A program made the position numbers and the translations under genes. 64,000 bases of DNA. Source: Nocardia blacklockiae (GTDB lineage: Bacteria > Actinomycetota > Actinomycetes > Mycobacteriales > Mycobacteriaceae). The stretch spans positions 1-64,000 of the forward strand of contig NZ_JADLRJ010000009.1 of NCBI RefSeq assembly GCF_015477355.1. The letters are read 5' to 3'. Below, in pieces: positions 48,977-57,708 of this stretch. The notes below the pieces were generated by a model, which saw nothing but the letters and a program-made list of their open reading frames with translations, did not search any database and had not been told where the DNA came from. Within the stretch, counting starts at the first letter, position 1. The number at the start of each line of letters is the position of its first letter.

Positions 48977-49849
48977 ATGGTGTTGCCCAGTGTCTCTGTT
49001 GTGATTCCCACCTATGTCACTACGGCGCAGGATGTGAATTATCTCGATATTCAACTCGACGCCTTGGCGGAACAGGACTACGCCGGTTCCCTCGAAGTCG
49101 TCGTCGCGGACAACGGCTCGCCGGTCGCGATGCGCGAACACATTCTCGGGCATCGGTTGCGGGCGCGCCTGCGGTTGCGCTGGGTCGATGCGGCGCAGGT
49201 GCGCGGGGCCGCGCACGCGCGCAACGCGGGCGCCGAGGCGGCCGATGGGGAGATCCTGCTCTTCTGCGATCACGACGACCGCGTGACCCGAGAGTGGGCG
49301 AGTCGGCTCGTCGAGTTCCTGGACACGGGATACGACCTGGTGAGTTCGGCGGTCGAGGGCCGTTCGCTCAATCCCGGCGCGGCGCGCGTCGCGGCGGAGA
49401 TACCCGAACCGGACGCGTTCCAGCCGGTGAATGCTCCCGTGCCGGTGGTGGTCGGATGCAGTATGGCGTGCCGGGCCGCCGTCTTTCGGAAGGTCGGTGG
49501 TCTGGATGTCGGTTATCCCGCCAACGAGGACGTCGAATTCGGATTCCGGGTCCACCGCGCCGGGTTCCGGGTCGGTTACCTGCCCGCCGCGCTGGTCGCC
49601 TATCGCTACCGGCACGGTTTCCGCGCGGGTCTGCGGCAGGGTTGGGCCCGCGGCCGGGGGCTGGCACGACTACATGCCGACTTTCCGGGCAACGGGCTGC
49701 CCGCGCTGCGGCTGCCGGTGATCCTGCGTGAACTGAGCAGCGTCGCCCTGGCCCGGAAGGTCGCGGGCGAAGAGCGCGGACTGCTGCTGGGATTGCTGGC
49801 GGGTCAGCTGCTCGGCGGCCTGCGGCGCGGCACGCTGCGGTTCCGGTAG
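48977..49849 (+). CDS. Family 2 glycosyltransferase
   Basis: 290 aa; GAGAGGAAGTGCGGAA lies before ATG 48977. VSVVIPTYVTTAQDV is the GT-A nucleotide-binding start, VVADNGSP the second strand, and CDHDDR the metal-binding DxD equivalent. SMACRAAVFRKVGGLD and GYPANEDVEFGFRVHRAG hold the acceptor-side ED motif. No membrane segment. Transfers a sugar from a nucleotide donor; acceptor unknown. It is monocistronic. Confidence 0.88.
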   Translation: MVLPSVSVVIPTYVTTAQDVNYLDIQLDALAEQDYAGSLEVVVADNGSPVAMREHILGHRLRARLRLRWVDAAQVRGAAHARNAGAEAADGEILLFCDHDDRVTREWASRLVEFLDTGYDLVSSAVEGRSLNPGAARVAAEIPEPDAFQPVNAPVPVVVGCSMACRAAVFRKVGGLDVGYPANEDVEFGFRVHRAGFRVGYLPAALVAYRYRHGFRAGLRQGWARGRGLARLHADFPGNGLPALRLPVILRELSSVALARKVAGEERGLLLGLLAGQLLGGLRRGTLRFR

Positions 49850-49872
49850 CACCGCGCGGGCGTCTACCGGGG

Positions 49873-51015
49873 TCAGGAAGCGGCCAGGGAGCGGGCGATG
49901 ACCAGGCGCTGGATCTGGTTGGTGCCCTCGAAGATCTGGGTGATCTTGGCCTCGCGCATGTAGCGCTCGACGCGGAAGTCGCGGGTGTAGCCGTAGCCGC
50001 CGAGCACCTGGACGGCGTCGGTGGTGACCTTCATGGCGGCGTCGGTGGCGACCAGTTTGGCCACCGAGGCGTTGCGGGAGTAGGGGAGTCCGGCGTCGCG
50101 GCGACGGGCGGCGTCGAGGTAGGTGGCGCGGGCGGAGTCGACGGCGGCGGCCATGTCGGCGAGCAGGAAGCCCAGGCCCTGGTGGTCGATGATCTTGCGG
50201 CCGAACGCTGTTCGCTGACCGGCGTAGGCCACGGCCTCGTCCAGCGCGGCCTGGGCCAGCCCGACCGCCACCGCCGCGATGCCGAGACGACCGGAATCCA
50301 GTGCGCTGAAAGCGATCTGGAGGCCCTGCCCTTCGGCGCCGATGCGGCGCTCGGTGTCGACGTGGGCGTCGTCGTAGTGCGCGGCGGTGGTGGGAATCGC
50401 GGACAGGCCCATCTTCTCCTCAGGCTTGCCGAAACTCAGGCCCGGCGTGTCCTTGTCGACCAGGAAGCACGAGATGCCGCGCGAGCCCTCGCCGGTGCGG
50501 GCGAACAGCGTGTAGAAGTCGGCGCGGCCGCCGTGGGTGATCCAGGCCTTGGTGCCGGTGACGCGGTAGCCGTCCGGGCCGGGGACGGCCTTGCAGGACA
50601 GTGCCGCGGCATCGGAGCCGGCCTGCGGCTCGGACAGGCTGTAGGCGCCGATCGTGCCGCCGCCCAACATCTCCGGCAGCCACCGCTGCCGCTGCTCGTC
50701 GGTGCCGAACGTCATCAGCGGGTAGCAGGACAGGCTGTGCACGCTGACCGCCACGGCCACGGCCGCCCAGCGGGCCGCGATCTCCTCGAGCACCTGGAGG
50801 TACACCTCGTACGGCTGGTCGCCGCCGCCCCATTCGGCCGGATACGGCAGGCTCAGCAGCCCGGCCTCGCCCAGCGTCGCGAAGACGCCCTCGGGATAGG
50901 TCTCGGCCTTCTCGTGCGCGTCGACGATCGGGGCCAGCGCCTTGTCGGCGATCTCGCGGGTGAGCTGGATCAGGTCCCGCGCTTCGGCGGTGGGCAGCAG
51001 GCGATCGACGGCCAC
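49873..51015 (-). CDS. Acyl-CoA dehydrogenase
   Basis: 380 aa. GTG 51015 has AAGGAG 7 nt upstream. YSLSEPQAGSDAAAL and ISCFLVDKDTPGLSFG are the standard flavin and substrate motifs, GYGYTRDFRVERYMREAKI is the FAD/tetramer signature, and IFEGTNQIQRLVIARSL contains the catalytic Glu. It oxidises an acyl-CoA thioester at alpha-beta. Divergent from the TetR gene with shared operator repeats, and near choD, so a lipid or sterol side-chain substrate is plausible. Confidence 0.93.
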   Translation of the reverse strand: MAVDRLLPTAEARDLIQLTREIADKALAPIVDAHEKAETYPEGVFATLGEAGLLSLPYPAEWGGGDQPYEVYLQVLEEIAARWAAVAVAVSVHSLSCYPLMTFGTDEQRQRWLPEMLGGGTIGAYSLSEPQAGSDAAALSCKAVPGPDGYRVTGTKAWITHGGRADFYTLFARTGEGSRGISCFLVDKDTPGLSFGKPEEKMGLSAIPTTAAHYDDAHVDTERRIGAEGQGLQIAFSALDSGRLGIAAVAVGLAQAALDEAVAYAGQRTAFGRKIIDHQGLGFLLADMAAAVDSARATYLDAARRRDAGLPYSRNASVAKLVATDAAMKVTTDAVQVLGGYGYTRDFRVERYMREAKITQIFEGTNQIQRLVIARSLAAS

Positions 51016-51045
51016 GCGGGGACTCCTTGCTGGACGAACGGTGGA

Positions 51046-51110
51046 CAGTACCGAATTACCGCTCACGGTACTGTGCCGTCGAACAGTACCGCAAGCAGTA
51101 CGTCAGTACT
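51046..51110. promoter_or_regulatory. Operator region with CAGTAC repeats
   Basis: CAGTACCG (51046-51053) is inverted as CGGTACTG (51066-51073), and CAGTAC recurs at 51084, 51096 and 51104. The 104-bp gap separates the divergent acyl-CoA dehydrogenase and TetR genes, so the repeats are the probable binding sites of that TetR protein, controlling both. Confidence 0.65.
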
Positions 51111-51119
51111 ATCTCGAAT

Positions 51120-51704
51120 ATGGCCGAGCCCACCCGGACCGAGTTCGCCACCCGGCGGCGCACCGAACTGTTCGACGCCCTGGTCGACCTGTTCCTCGCC
51201 GAGGGCTTCGCGCACCTGACCCTCGGCGACATCGCCGCGCGCCTGCGCTGCTCGAAGTCCACGCTGTACACCCTCGCGGGCAGCAAGGAGCAGCTGGTGC
51301 GGGCCGCGACCGTGCACTTCTTCCGCCGCGCGACCGCGGCGGTGGAAGCGCAGATCGCCAACGAGCAAGGGGCGCAACGCCGCATCGCCGCGTACCTGTC
51401 GGCGGTCGGGACGGCGCTCGCGGCGGCGTCGGAGCGCTTCATGGCCGACCTGGACGCCTTCGCGCCCGCGCGCGAGGTCTACGAGAAGAACGCCCGGATC
51501 GCCGCGCGCCGGGTGCGCGAGCTGATCACCGAAGGCGTGGCGGCGGGCGAATTCCGGGACGTGCACGCCGCTTTCGCCGGTGATCTGGTCGCCACCATGA
51601 TGGTCCGGATCCAGCAGGGCGGCGTGCGAAGCAGCATCGGCATGGACGACGCGCACGCCTACCGGGAGCTGGCGGCCATCCTGACCGCGGGCATCAATTC
51701 TTGA
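51120..51704 (+). CDS. TetR-family regulator
   Basis: 194 aa from ATG 51120. HTH: LTLGDIAARLRCSKSTLYT, followed by AGSKEQLVRAATVHFF as in TetR/AcrR proteins. The C-terminal ligand domain is helical and not identifiable. Autoregulation and control of the divergent acyl-CoA dehydrogenase are inferred from the operator repeats. The 3' end overlaps that of choD by 11 nt (convergent). Confidence 0.9.
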   Translation: MAEPTRTEFATRRRTELFDALVDLFLAEGFAHLTLGDIAARLRCSKSTLYTLAGSKEQLVRAATVHFFRRATAAVEAQIANEQGAQRRIAAYLSAVGTALAAASERFMADLDAFAPAREVYEKNARIAARRVRELITEGVAAGEFRDVHAAFAGDLVATMMVRIQQGGVRSSIGMDDAHAYRELAAILTAGINS

Positions 51705-53418
51705 GTTCGGTGTCGCCGCTGGTGATTTCGACGATCGGCAGGCGCAGCGCGGCCGGCGCGTGGGCGGGCACGACGGGGTTGCGCGGCGCGATCGGGTCGA
51801 GCCGGCGGTACGGCGCGCAGAGTTCGGGCCGCGGGTCGGCGTCGCCCCGGTTGGGCCACAGCGCCACCGCGCGCTCGGCCTGGGCGGTGATCGTCAGCGA
51901 CGGGTTCACCCCGAGGTTGGCCGAGATGGTCGAACCGTCGATGATGTGCAGCCCCGGGTGGCCGTACACGCGGTGATAGGGGTCGATGACCCCGGTGCGG
52001 GGCGAGTCGCCGATGACGCAGCCGCCGATGAAGTGACCGGTCATCGGGATGCCGAACGGCGTGGTGATGCTGCCGGTAGGGATGCCGTCGATCTTGTCGG
52101 CGACCCGCCGGGCCACCTCGTGCCCGGCCGGAATCCACGTCGGATTCGGTTGTCCCACACCCTGTTCGGTCGTCATCCGGCGGCCGAACAGGCCGCGGTG
52201 GGTGTAGGTGGTGATGGAGTTGTCCACCGACTGCATGACCAGCAGCCCGATCATCCGCTCCGACCAGTGCCGCGGGTTGTGGATGGTGGGCAGGTCGCGG
52301 CGGCTGCGGCGCAGCTCGCGCAGCCACAGCCGGACCCGGGAGGTCTGCCCGTCCTCGTCGAACATCACCGTCGTCATCAGCGAGAGCACATTGCTGCCCT
52401 TGCCGTAACGCACCGGTTCGATGTGGGTGTCGGGGTCGGGATGCACCGACGAGGTGATCGCGACGCCCTTGGTGAAATCGGTGCTCCGGTCGCGGCTGCG
52501 CACCGAGAGCAGCTCCTCGGAATTGGTCCGCGACAGGTACCCGAGCCGGTCGGAGAGATGCGGCAGCGATCCGGTGTCGCGCAGCCGGTGCAGCAGCCGC
52601 TGGGTGCCGAGCGCGGCGGCGGAGAAGACCACCTGTTCGGCGGTGAAGGTCTTGCGCGCCTTGCGAATCCAGCGTCCGGTGCACACGGTCTCGATCGCGT
52701 ACCCGCCGCCGGGCAGCGGCCGCACGTCGACGACCGTGGTGAGCGGGTGCACCGCGGCGCCGGCCCGCTCGGCCAGGTACAGGTAGTTCTTGACCAGGGT
52801 GTTCTTGGCGTTGTGCCGGCAGCCGGTCATGCACTCGCCGCAGTGCGTGCAGGTGCGCCGCGCGGGGCCGACGCCGCCGAAGAAGGGGTCGGGCACGTCC
52901 TGTCCGGGCCGAGTCCCTTTGCCGCCGAACAGGACTCCGACCGGAGTGCTGCGGTAACTGTCGGCGACGCCCAGATCCGCGGCGACCTCCGCGAGCACCC
53001 GGTCGGCCGCGGTGGTGGCCGGATTGACGGTGACGCCCAGCATGCGCTTGGCCTGGTCGTAGTGCGGTGCGAGTTCGTCGCGCCAGTCGGTGATGTGCGC
53101 CCACTGGGGGTCGGCGAAAAACTTCGCCGGGGGTTCGTAGAGGGTGTTGGCGTAGACGAGGGAGCCGCCGCCGACGCCCGCGCCGCTCATGATGAAGGTG
53201 TCCTTCAGCAGGGTCAGCCGCTGGATGCCGTAGCAGCCGAGCTTCGGGGCCCACAGGAAGCGGCGGGCCCGCCACGAGGTCGCGGCGAATTCGTCGTCGG
53301 CGAACCGGCGGCCGGCCTCGAGCACGCCGACCCGATATCCCTTCTCGGTCAGGCGCAGCGCGGTGACGCTGCCGCCGAAGCCGGACCCGATGACCACCAC
53401 GTCGTAGTCGAACGCCAT
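51694..53418 (-). CDS. choD: Cholesterol oxidase-type GMC flavoenzyme (ChoD)
   Basis: 574 aa. DYDVVVIGSGFGGSVTALRL is the FAD-binding Rossmann motif; MSGAGVGGGSLVYANTLY, HCGECMTGCRHNAKNTLVKN (a four-Cys cluster), HIEPVRYGKGSN and DGSTISANLGVNPSLTITAQ follow in the order known for mycobacterial ChoD. C-terminal GMC His/Asn region is present. ChoD is implicated in 3-beta-hydroxysterol oxidation. It is not closely followed by other genes of the sterol pathway here. Confidence 0.88.
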   Translation of the reverse strand: MAFDYDVVVIGSGFGGSVTALRLTEKGYRVGVLEAGRRFADDEFAATSWRARRFLWAPKLGCYGIQRLTLLKDTFIMSGAGVGGGSLVYANTLYEPPAKFFADPQWAHITDWRDELAPHYDQAKRMLGVTVNPATTAADRVLAEVAADLGVADSYRSTPVGVLFGGKGTRPGQDVPDPFFGGVGPARRTCTHCGECMTGCRHNAKNTLVKNYLYLAERAGAAVHPLTTVVDVRPLPGGGYAIETVCTGRWIRKARKTFTAEQVVFSAAALGTQRLLHRLRDTGSLPHLSDRLGYLSRTNSEELLSVRSRDRSTDFTKGVAITSSVHPDPDTHIEPVRYGKGSNVLSLMTTVMFDEDGQTSRVRLWLRELRRSRRDLPTIHNPRHWSERMIGLLVMQSVDNSITTYTHRGLFGRRMTTEQGVGQPNPTWIPAGHEVARRVADKIDGIPTGSITTPFGIPMTGHFIGGCVIGDSPRTGVIDPYHRVYGHPGLHIIDGSTISANLGVNPSLTITAQAERAVALWPNRGDADPRPELCAPYRRLDPIAPRNPVVPAHAPAALRLPIVEITSGDTELKN

Positions 53419-53522
53419 GCGCTGCCTTCCTCGCCGCTATCGCCCCCACCTGGCACGTTAGCGAGGAACGGGTCCCGGGTGGCACAGAGCCGCGGCCAGG
53501 AAATCCATATTTCCGGCCACCT

Positions 53523-54596
53523 TCAGGCGGTGGCGAGCAGGAGTCCGCTGTCCGGGTCGTACCAGCGGATCGCCGCGGGCGGCAGCGACAGTGCCAGCGT
53601 GCTGCCGGGTTCGGCGCGGAAACCGGCCGGGGCCTGGATCTTCACCGTCTGGTCGCCGATGTCGGCGGTGAGCAGCGTCGACGAACCGAGCGGCTCCAGC
53701 ACCCGCAGTTCGCCGGTGACCGACTCGGGGCCGGACTCGCCGACCCCGATCGCCTCGGGGCGGATGCCCAGCCGCAGTTCGCGCCCGTCGAACGACGACA
53801 GCGCCGCCGGCACGGCCACCGACCGCCCGCCCAGATCCAGGCGTGCCGCGTCGACGGTGCCGGTGAGGAAGTTCATCGGCGGGCTGCCGAGGAAACCGCC
53901 GACGAACTCGGTGGCGGGATTGTCGTAGACGTCGGTCGGGGCGCCGACCTGCGCGATGCGGCCGTCGCGCAGCACGGCCACGCGGTGGCCCAGCGACAGC
54001 GCCTCCACCTGGTCGTGGGTGACGTAGATGGTGGTGGTGCCGAGTTCGGCGACCAGCTTCTTCAGCTCCGCCCGGAACGACAGACGCAGCAGCGCGTCCA
54101 GATTCGACAGCGGCTCGTCCATCAGCAGCACGTCGGCGTCCATCACGATCGCGCGGGCCACCGCCACCCGCTGGCGCTGCCCGCCCGACAGCTTCGCCGG
54201 GTAGCGGTCGAGGTAGGGCGTCAGCTGGAGCAGGTCCGCGGCCCAGGCGACCTTGCGGCGGATCTCCGCGGCGGGCACGCCGTGCACGCGCAGGCCGAAA
54301 CCGATGTTGTCGGCGACCTTCTTGTTGGGAAACACCGCGTAGGACTGGAACACCATCGACAGGTTGCGCCGCCGCGGCTCCAGGTAGGTGACGTCGCGGC
54401 CGCCGATGACGATCTGCCCCGAGTCGGGCAGGTCGAGACCCGCGATCATGCGCAGCAGCGTGGTCTTGCCGCAGCCGGACGGACCCAGCAGCACCATGAA
54501 CTCGCCGTCGGCGACCTCCAGCGACACGTCGTCGGTGGCGCGCACGGTGCCGCCGGGGTAGGTCTTCACCAGCTCGTGCAGGATCACCTCAGCCAT
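53523..54596 (-). CDS. Carbohydrate ABC importer ATPase
   Basis: 357 aa. Walker A GPSGCGKTT, Q-loop FQSYAVFP, signature LSGGQRQRVAVARAI, Walker B VLLMDEPLSNLD and switch His in VTHDQVEAL. The C-terminal 120 residues form the OB-fold regulatory domain found in MalK/UgpC-type ATPases (LGIRPEAIGV). The last gene of the four-gene operon; the 28-nt gap to permease 2 contains no start signal other than its own. Similar in gene order to LpqY-SugABC, but the substrate is not decided. Confidence 0.92.
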   Translation of the reverse strand: MAEVILHELVKTYPGGTVRATDDVSLEVADGEFMVLLGPSGCGKTTLLRMIAGLDLPDSGQIVIGGRDVTYLEPRRRNLSMVFQSYAVFPNKKVADNIGFGLRVHGVPAAEIRRKVAWAADLLQLTPYLDRYPAKLSGGQRQRVAVARAIVMDADVLLMDEPLSNLDALLRLSFRAELKKLVAELGTTTIYVTHDQVEALSLGHRVAVLRDGRIAQVGAPTDVYDNPATEFVGGFLGSPPMNFLTGTVDAARLDLGGRSVAVPAALSSFDGRELRLGIRPEAIGVGESGPESVTGELRVLEPLGSSTLLTADIGDQTVKIQAPAGFRAEPGSTLALSLPPAAIRWYDPDSGLLLATA

Positions 54597-54624
54597 GCCG
54601 AAACTCCCGTCGTCCCAACCGATC

Positions 54625-55479
54625 TCATCGCAGCGTGGTCCCCCACATGTTCACCAGGTAGCGCCGCATCACGAGGATGAACAGCAGCGCCGGGACGATC
54701 AGCGCGAACCCGCCCGCGAACCGGTACGGCGTGGACGCCTCGCCCAGCGCCGTGAGCACCTGCGCGGGCAGCGTGCGGTGGCTCAGGGTGACGATGGTCG
54801 CGCCGAGGATCTCGTTCCACGACAGCACGAAGGTGAAGATCGAGGAGGCGGCCAGGCCCGGAAGCGCCAGCGGCACAACGACTCTGCGGGCGGCCTGCCA
54901 GCGCGAGCAGCCGAAGACGCGGGCCGCCTCCTCCAGGTCGGCGGGCACCGCGACGAAGATGCTCGCGGTGATGAGCACCGTGGTCGGCAGGGCCAGCACC
55001 GTGTGGATCAGCGTCACCGCCAGCACCGTGTCGTAGACGCGCAGGTGCAGGAAGATCGTGGCCAGCGGCACCGAGAGCACCACGATCGGCAGTGCCCGCA
55101 CCAGCAGCACGAACACCTGGTAGGCGTCCTTGCCCCGAAAGGCATAGCGCGCCAGCGCGTATCCCGCGGGCGCGCCCACCACCAGCGACCAGAACACGGT
55201 GTACAACCCCACCAGCACCGAATTGCCCAGCGCCGGAAGCGTTCCGGTGGCGCGGAAGAACGACACCAGGGTGTCGGCGGCGAACTCGCTCGGCACCAAC
55301 GGCTTCGGGAACCGGTTCAGCGCCTCACGGGAGGACACCGCGGCCAGCGCGACGAGCAGTATCGGCACCGCCATGAACGCGGTGATCGCGAGGCAGGCCA
55401 GCTGGACTCCGGCGGCGCGCAGGCGTCGGCGGCGCAGCGGCGCGCGGTCGATCGGGGGGAGCCGGGTCGACGAATTCAT
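54625..55479 (-). CDS. Carbohydrate ABC importer permease 2
   Basis: 284 aa. ATG 55479 overlaps the stop of permease 1 (ATGA). Six membrane segments; the EAA loop EEAARVFGCSRWQAARRVVVPLALPG contacts the ATPase. MalG-like inner-membrane component. Confidence 0.9.
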   Translation of the reverse strand: MNSSTRLPPIDRAPLRRRRLRAAGVQLACLAITAFMAVPILLVALAAVSSREALNRFPKPLVPSEFAADTLVSFFRATGTLPALGNSVLVGLYTVFWSLVVGAPAGYALARYAFRGKDAYQVFVLLVRALPIVVLSVPLATIFLHLRVYDTVLAVTLIHTVLALPTTVLITASIFVAVPADLEEAARVFGCSRWQAARRVVVPLALPGLAASSIFTFVLSWNEILGATIVTLSHRTLPAQVLTALGEASTPYRFAGGFALIVPALLFILVMRRYLVNMWGTTLR

Positions 55480-56345
55480 CGCGCACCGTCCGGGTTTCGT
55501 ACGGTGCGCAGGTAGAAGACCGCGGTGCCGAGCGAGATGGCGAGGACGACCAGGGAGACGCAACTGGCCACGGCCGGGTTCTGGAGGTTCGAGTACCACT
55601 GGTAGGTCTCGCCGACCAGGAGGGGGAAGTCGCGGCCGGTGAGGGCCTGGGCCACGGCGAAGGCCTGGAGCGCGAGGATGGTGCGCAGAATGAGCGCCAC
55701 CTGCAGGCTGGGGCCGAGCAGCGGCAGCGTCACGTGCCGCAGTCGCTGCCACAGGGTCGCCCCGAACACCTGGGCGGCCTCGTCGTAGTCGCGGGGCACC
55801 AATTGCACTCCCGCCACGACGATCACGAATACCAGCGAGGTGGCGCGCCACACCTCCGCGACCACCACGGCCAGCAGCATGGTGCCGGTGTGCTGGTAGC
55901 CGAGCCACTGCACGCCCTGCTCGGACAGCCCGAGCCACACCAGCAGCGAATTGAGATAGCCCCGGTTGCCGAACACCGCCAGCCACACCAGTCCGGCGGC
56001 CAGTTCGGACACCGCCAGCGGCACGCACCACAGATAGAAGTGCACCCCGGCGAACCGCGGCCGGGCCTGTAGCAGCAACGCCATCGCGATCGACAGCACC
56101 AGCTGGATCGGCACCACGATCACGATGAGCAGCAGCGTATTGCGCAGGGCGGTGAAGAAATACGGGTCGTCGAACAGCCGTCGCCACTGCGCCAGGGTGA
56201 ATCCGTGGTCGTCGCGGAACGCCGCCAGCACCGCCTGCACCAGCGGCCAGCCGAACAGCGCCGCCAGCAGCACGATCGAGGGCAGCAGCAGCAGCCATTC
56301 GGTGCGGGTGGTGAGGGCCCGCAGCGGCCGGGTGAGTGTCGTCAT
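55476..56345 (-). CDS. Carbohydrate ABC importer permease 1
   Basis: 289 aa from ATG 56345. Six membrane segments, EAA loop DEAAQVFGATLWQRLRHVTLPLLGP. MalF/UgpA-like. Starts 5 nt after the binding-protein stop. Sequence before this start in the same frame is non-coding in character. Confidence 0.9.
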   Translation of the reverse strand: MTTLTRPLRALTTRTEWLLLLPSIVLLAALFGWPLVQAVLAAFRDDHGFTLAQWRRLFDDPYFFTALRNTLLLIVIVVPIQLVLSIAMALLLQARPRFAGVHFYLWCVPLAVSELAAGLVWLAVFGNRGYLNSLLVWLGLSEQGVQWLGYQHTGTMLLAVVVAEVWRATSLVFVIVVAGVQLVPRDYDEAAQVFGATLWQRLRHVTLPLLGPSLQVALILRTILALQAFAVAQALTGRDFPLLVGETYQWYSNLQNPAVASCVSLVVLAISLGTAVFYLRTVRNPDGAR

Positions 56346-56350
56346 CGTGC

Positions 56351-57658
56351 TCACCCCACTCGGCACAGGTCGGCGTCGGGATCGGGCGCCCAGCACGGCA
56401 CCTTCAGGTCGTCGAGAATGCCCTGCAGCACCCGGGCCTGCTGATCCAGCGTGGCGCGAATGTCGGCCCCGCCCAGCACGATCGACCGGAAACTGTCCTG
56501 GAACACCTTGCTCACCTCGCCCTCGCGCTTGCCAAGGCCGACCGGCGGCAGCGACAGCAGCGCGCCCGGCGCCTCCTGCTGACGGCGCAGCGCGTCGGCC
56601 TCGAGCCGTGCCGCGGCGGGGAGGTCGTCGGGTACGGCCGTGTCCACGGACGGGAAGAAGCCGTTGGAGCGCAGCAGTTCGATCTGGTTGCGCGGCTCGG
56701 TGAGCGTCGCGATGGTGCGTTGGGCCAGTTCGGGATCCGGCCCGCGCTTCGGCACCGCGAGGCCGATCACCACGGCCATGTACCCGAGCCCGCGCGGGCC
56801 CCGGGGCGCGGGCAGCATGCGCCACCGCCGCGGGTCCCGGGCGGGCGCCTGCGCCAGCCGGACCACGTGGTCCCACGCCATCCGCACCTCGCCGCTGTCC
56901 AGCGCGTCCTGCATGAAGTCGTAGCCGGTGCTCGCCGGCGCGCAGTTGGCCCACAGCTCGCGGAAGTACTGCCACGCCGTCACGGCCTCGGGCGAACGGA
57001 AGGTGGTGATCTGACCGCCGGTGAACGACGGCAGCAGGAACCCCTGCACGAACCGGTGCAGCAGCCCCTTCGGCCCCGCGGGCACGCCGAGCATCGGGCG
57101 ATTGCCGTTGGCCCGCCGCGCGGCGACCGCCCAGTCCAGGAATTGGTCGTAGGTCAGCGTGTTCGCGTCGACGCCCGGCGGCAGGTGCTCCAGCGCGTCG
57201 GCATGCGCCGCGAGCACGTAACTGGCTGTGGCCCAAGGGATGTACCAGGTGCGGTCAGTGCCCGCCCGGGCCAGCCGCAGATAGTCGGCGGCCCAGCCGC
57301 GCTCGCCCAGATCGGCGAGCAGTCCGGTGAGGTCGTTCAGGTATCCGTCGGCGAGCGGGGCGAGGTCGCCGTGCAGCCCGCCCAGCAACCCGATCTGCGT
57401 CGATCCCGCGTCGACCTGGCTGCGCACCTGGCCCGCGAAAGGACTCTCCTCGATGGTCACGTAGCTGACGCCGGGTGCGACGCGCCCGAGCAGCGTGCGG
57501 AACCGTTCGGCCTCGTCGGCGGGCCGGAACTGGGTGGACAGGAACACCATTCCGCCCGCGCCGCTGGTCACGAAGCCGGTGCAGGCGGCGGAGAACGCGG
57601 CCGCGCCGAGGCCCGCCGTGCGCAGGAACGCTCTGCGCGTCGAACCGGATGCCGGCAT
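56351..57658 (-). CDS. Solute-binding lipoprotein of the carbohydrate importer
   Basis: 435 aa. The N-terminus STRRAFLRTAGLGAAAFSAACTG has a twin-arginine-like signal and a lipobox-like Cys. The body follows the family 1 extracellular binding protein layout (TLTYDQFLDWAVAARRAN, MLPAPRGPRGLGYMAVVIGLA). First gene of the operon; faces the periplasm or cell wall. Ligand not identifiable. Confidence 0.88.
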   Translation of the reverse strand: MPASGSTRRAFLRTAGLGAAAFSAACTGFVTSGAGGMVFLSTQFRPADEAERFRTLLGRVAPGVSYVTIEESPFAGQVRSQVDAGSTQIGLLGGLHGDLAPLADGYLNDLTGLLADLGERGWAADYLRLARAGTDRTWYIPWATASYVLAAHADALEHLPPGVDANTLTYDQFLDWAVAARRANGNRPMLGVPAGPKGLLHRFVQGFLLPSFTGGQITTFRSPEAVTAWQYFRELWANCAPASTGYDFMQDALDSGEVRMAWDHVVRLAQAPARDPRRWRMLPAPRGPRGLGYMAVVIGLAVPKRGPDPELAQRTIATLTEPRNQIELLRSNGFFPSVDTAVPDDLPAAARLEADALRRQQEAPGALLSLPPVGLGKREGEVSKVFQDSFRSIVLGGADIRATLDQQARVLQGILDDLKVPCWAPDPDADLCRVG

Positions 57659-57708
57659 CGGTGGCTCCCTGACTCGCGGTGATCTCGGGCCTCGCGGGTC
57701 CGGAAAAC

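Noticed and set aside
51760-53928. 722-codon plus-strand frame opposite choD
   Set aside because: choD on the minus strand has complete family motifs; this frame has none.
53523-57658. Naming the importer LpqY-SugABC (trehalose)
   Set aside because: Gene order fits, but the ATPase and binding protein differ too much in visible motifs to assign the substrate.
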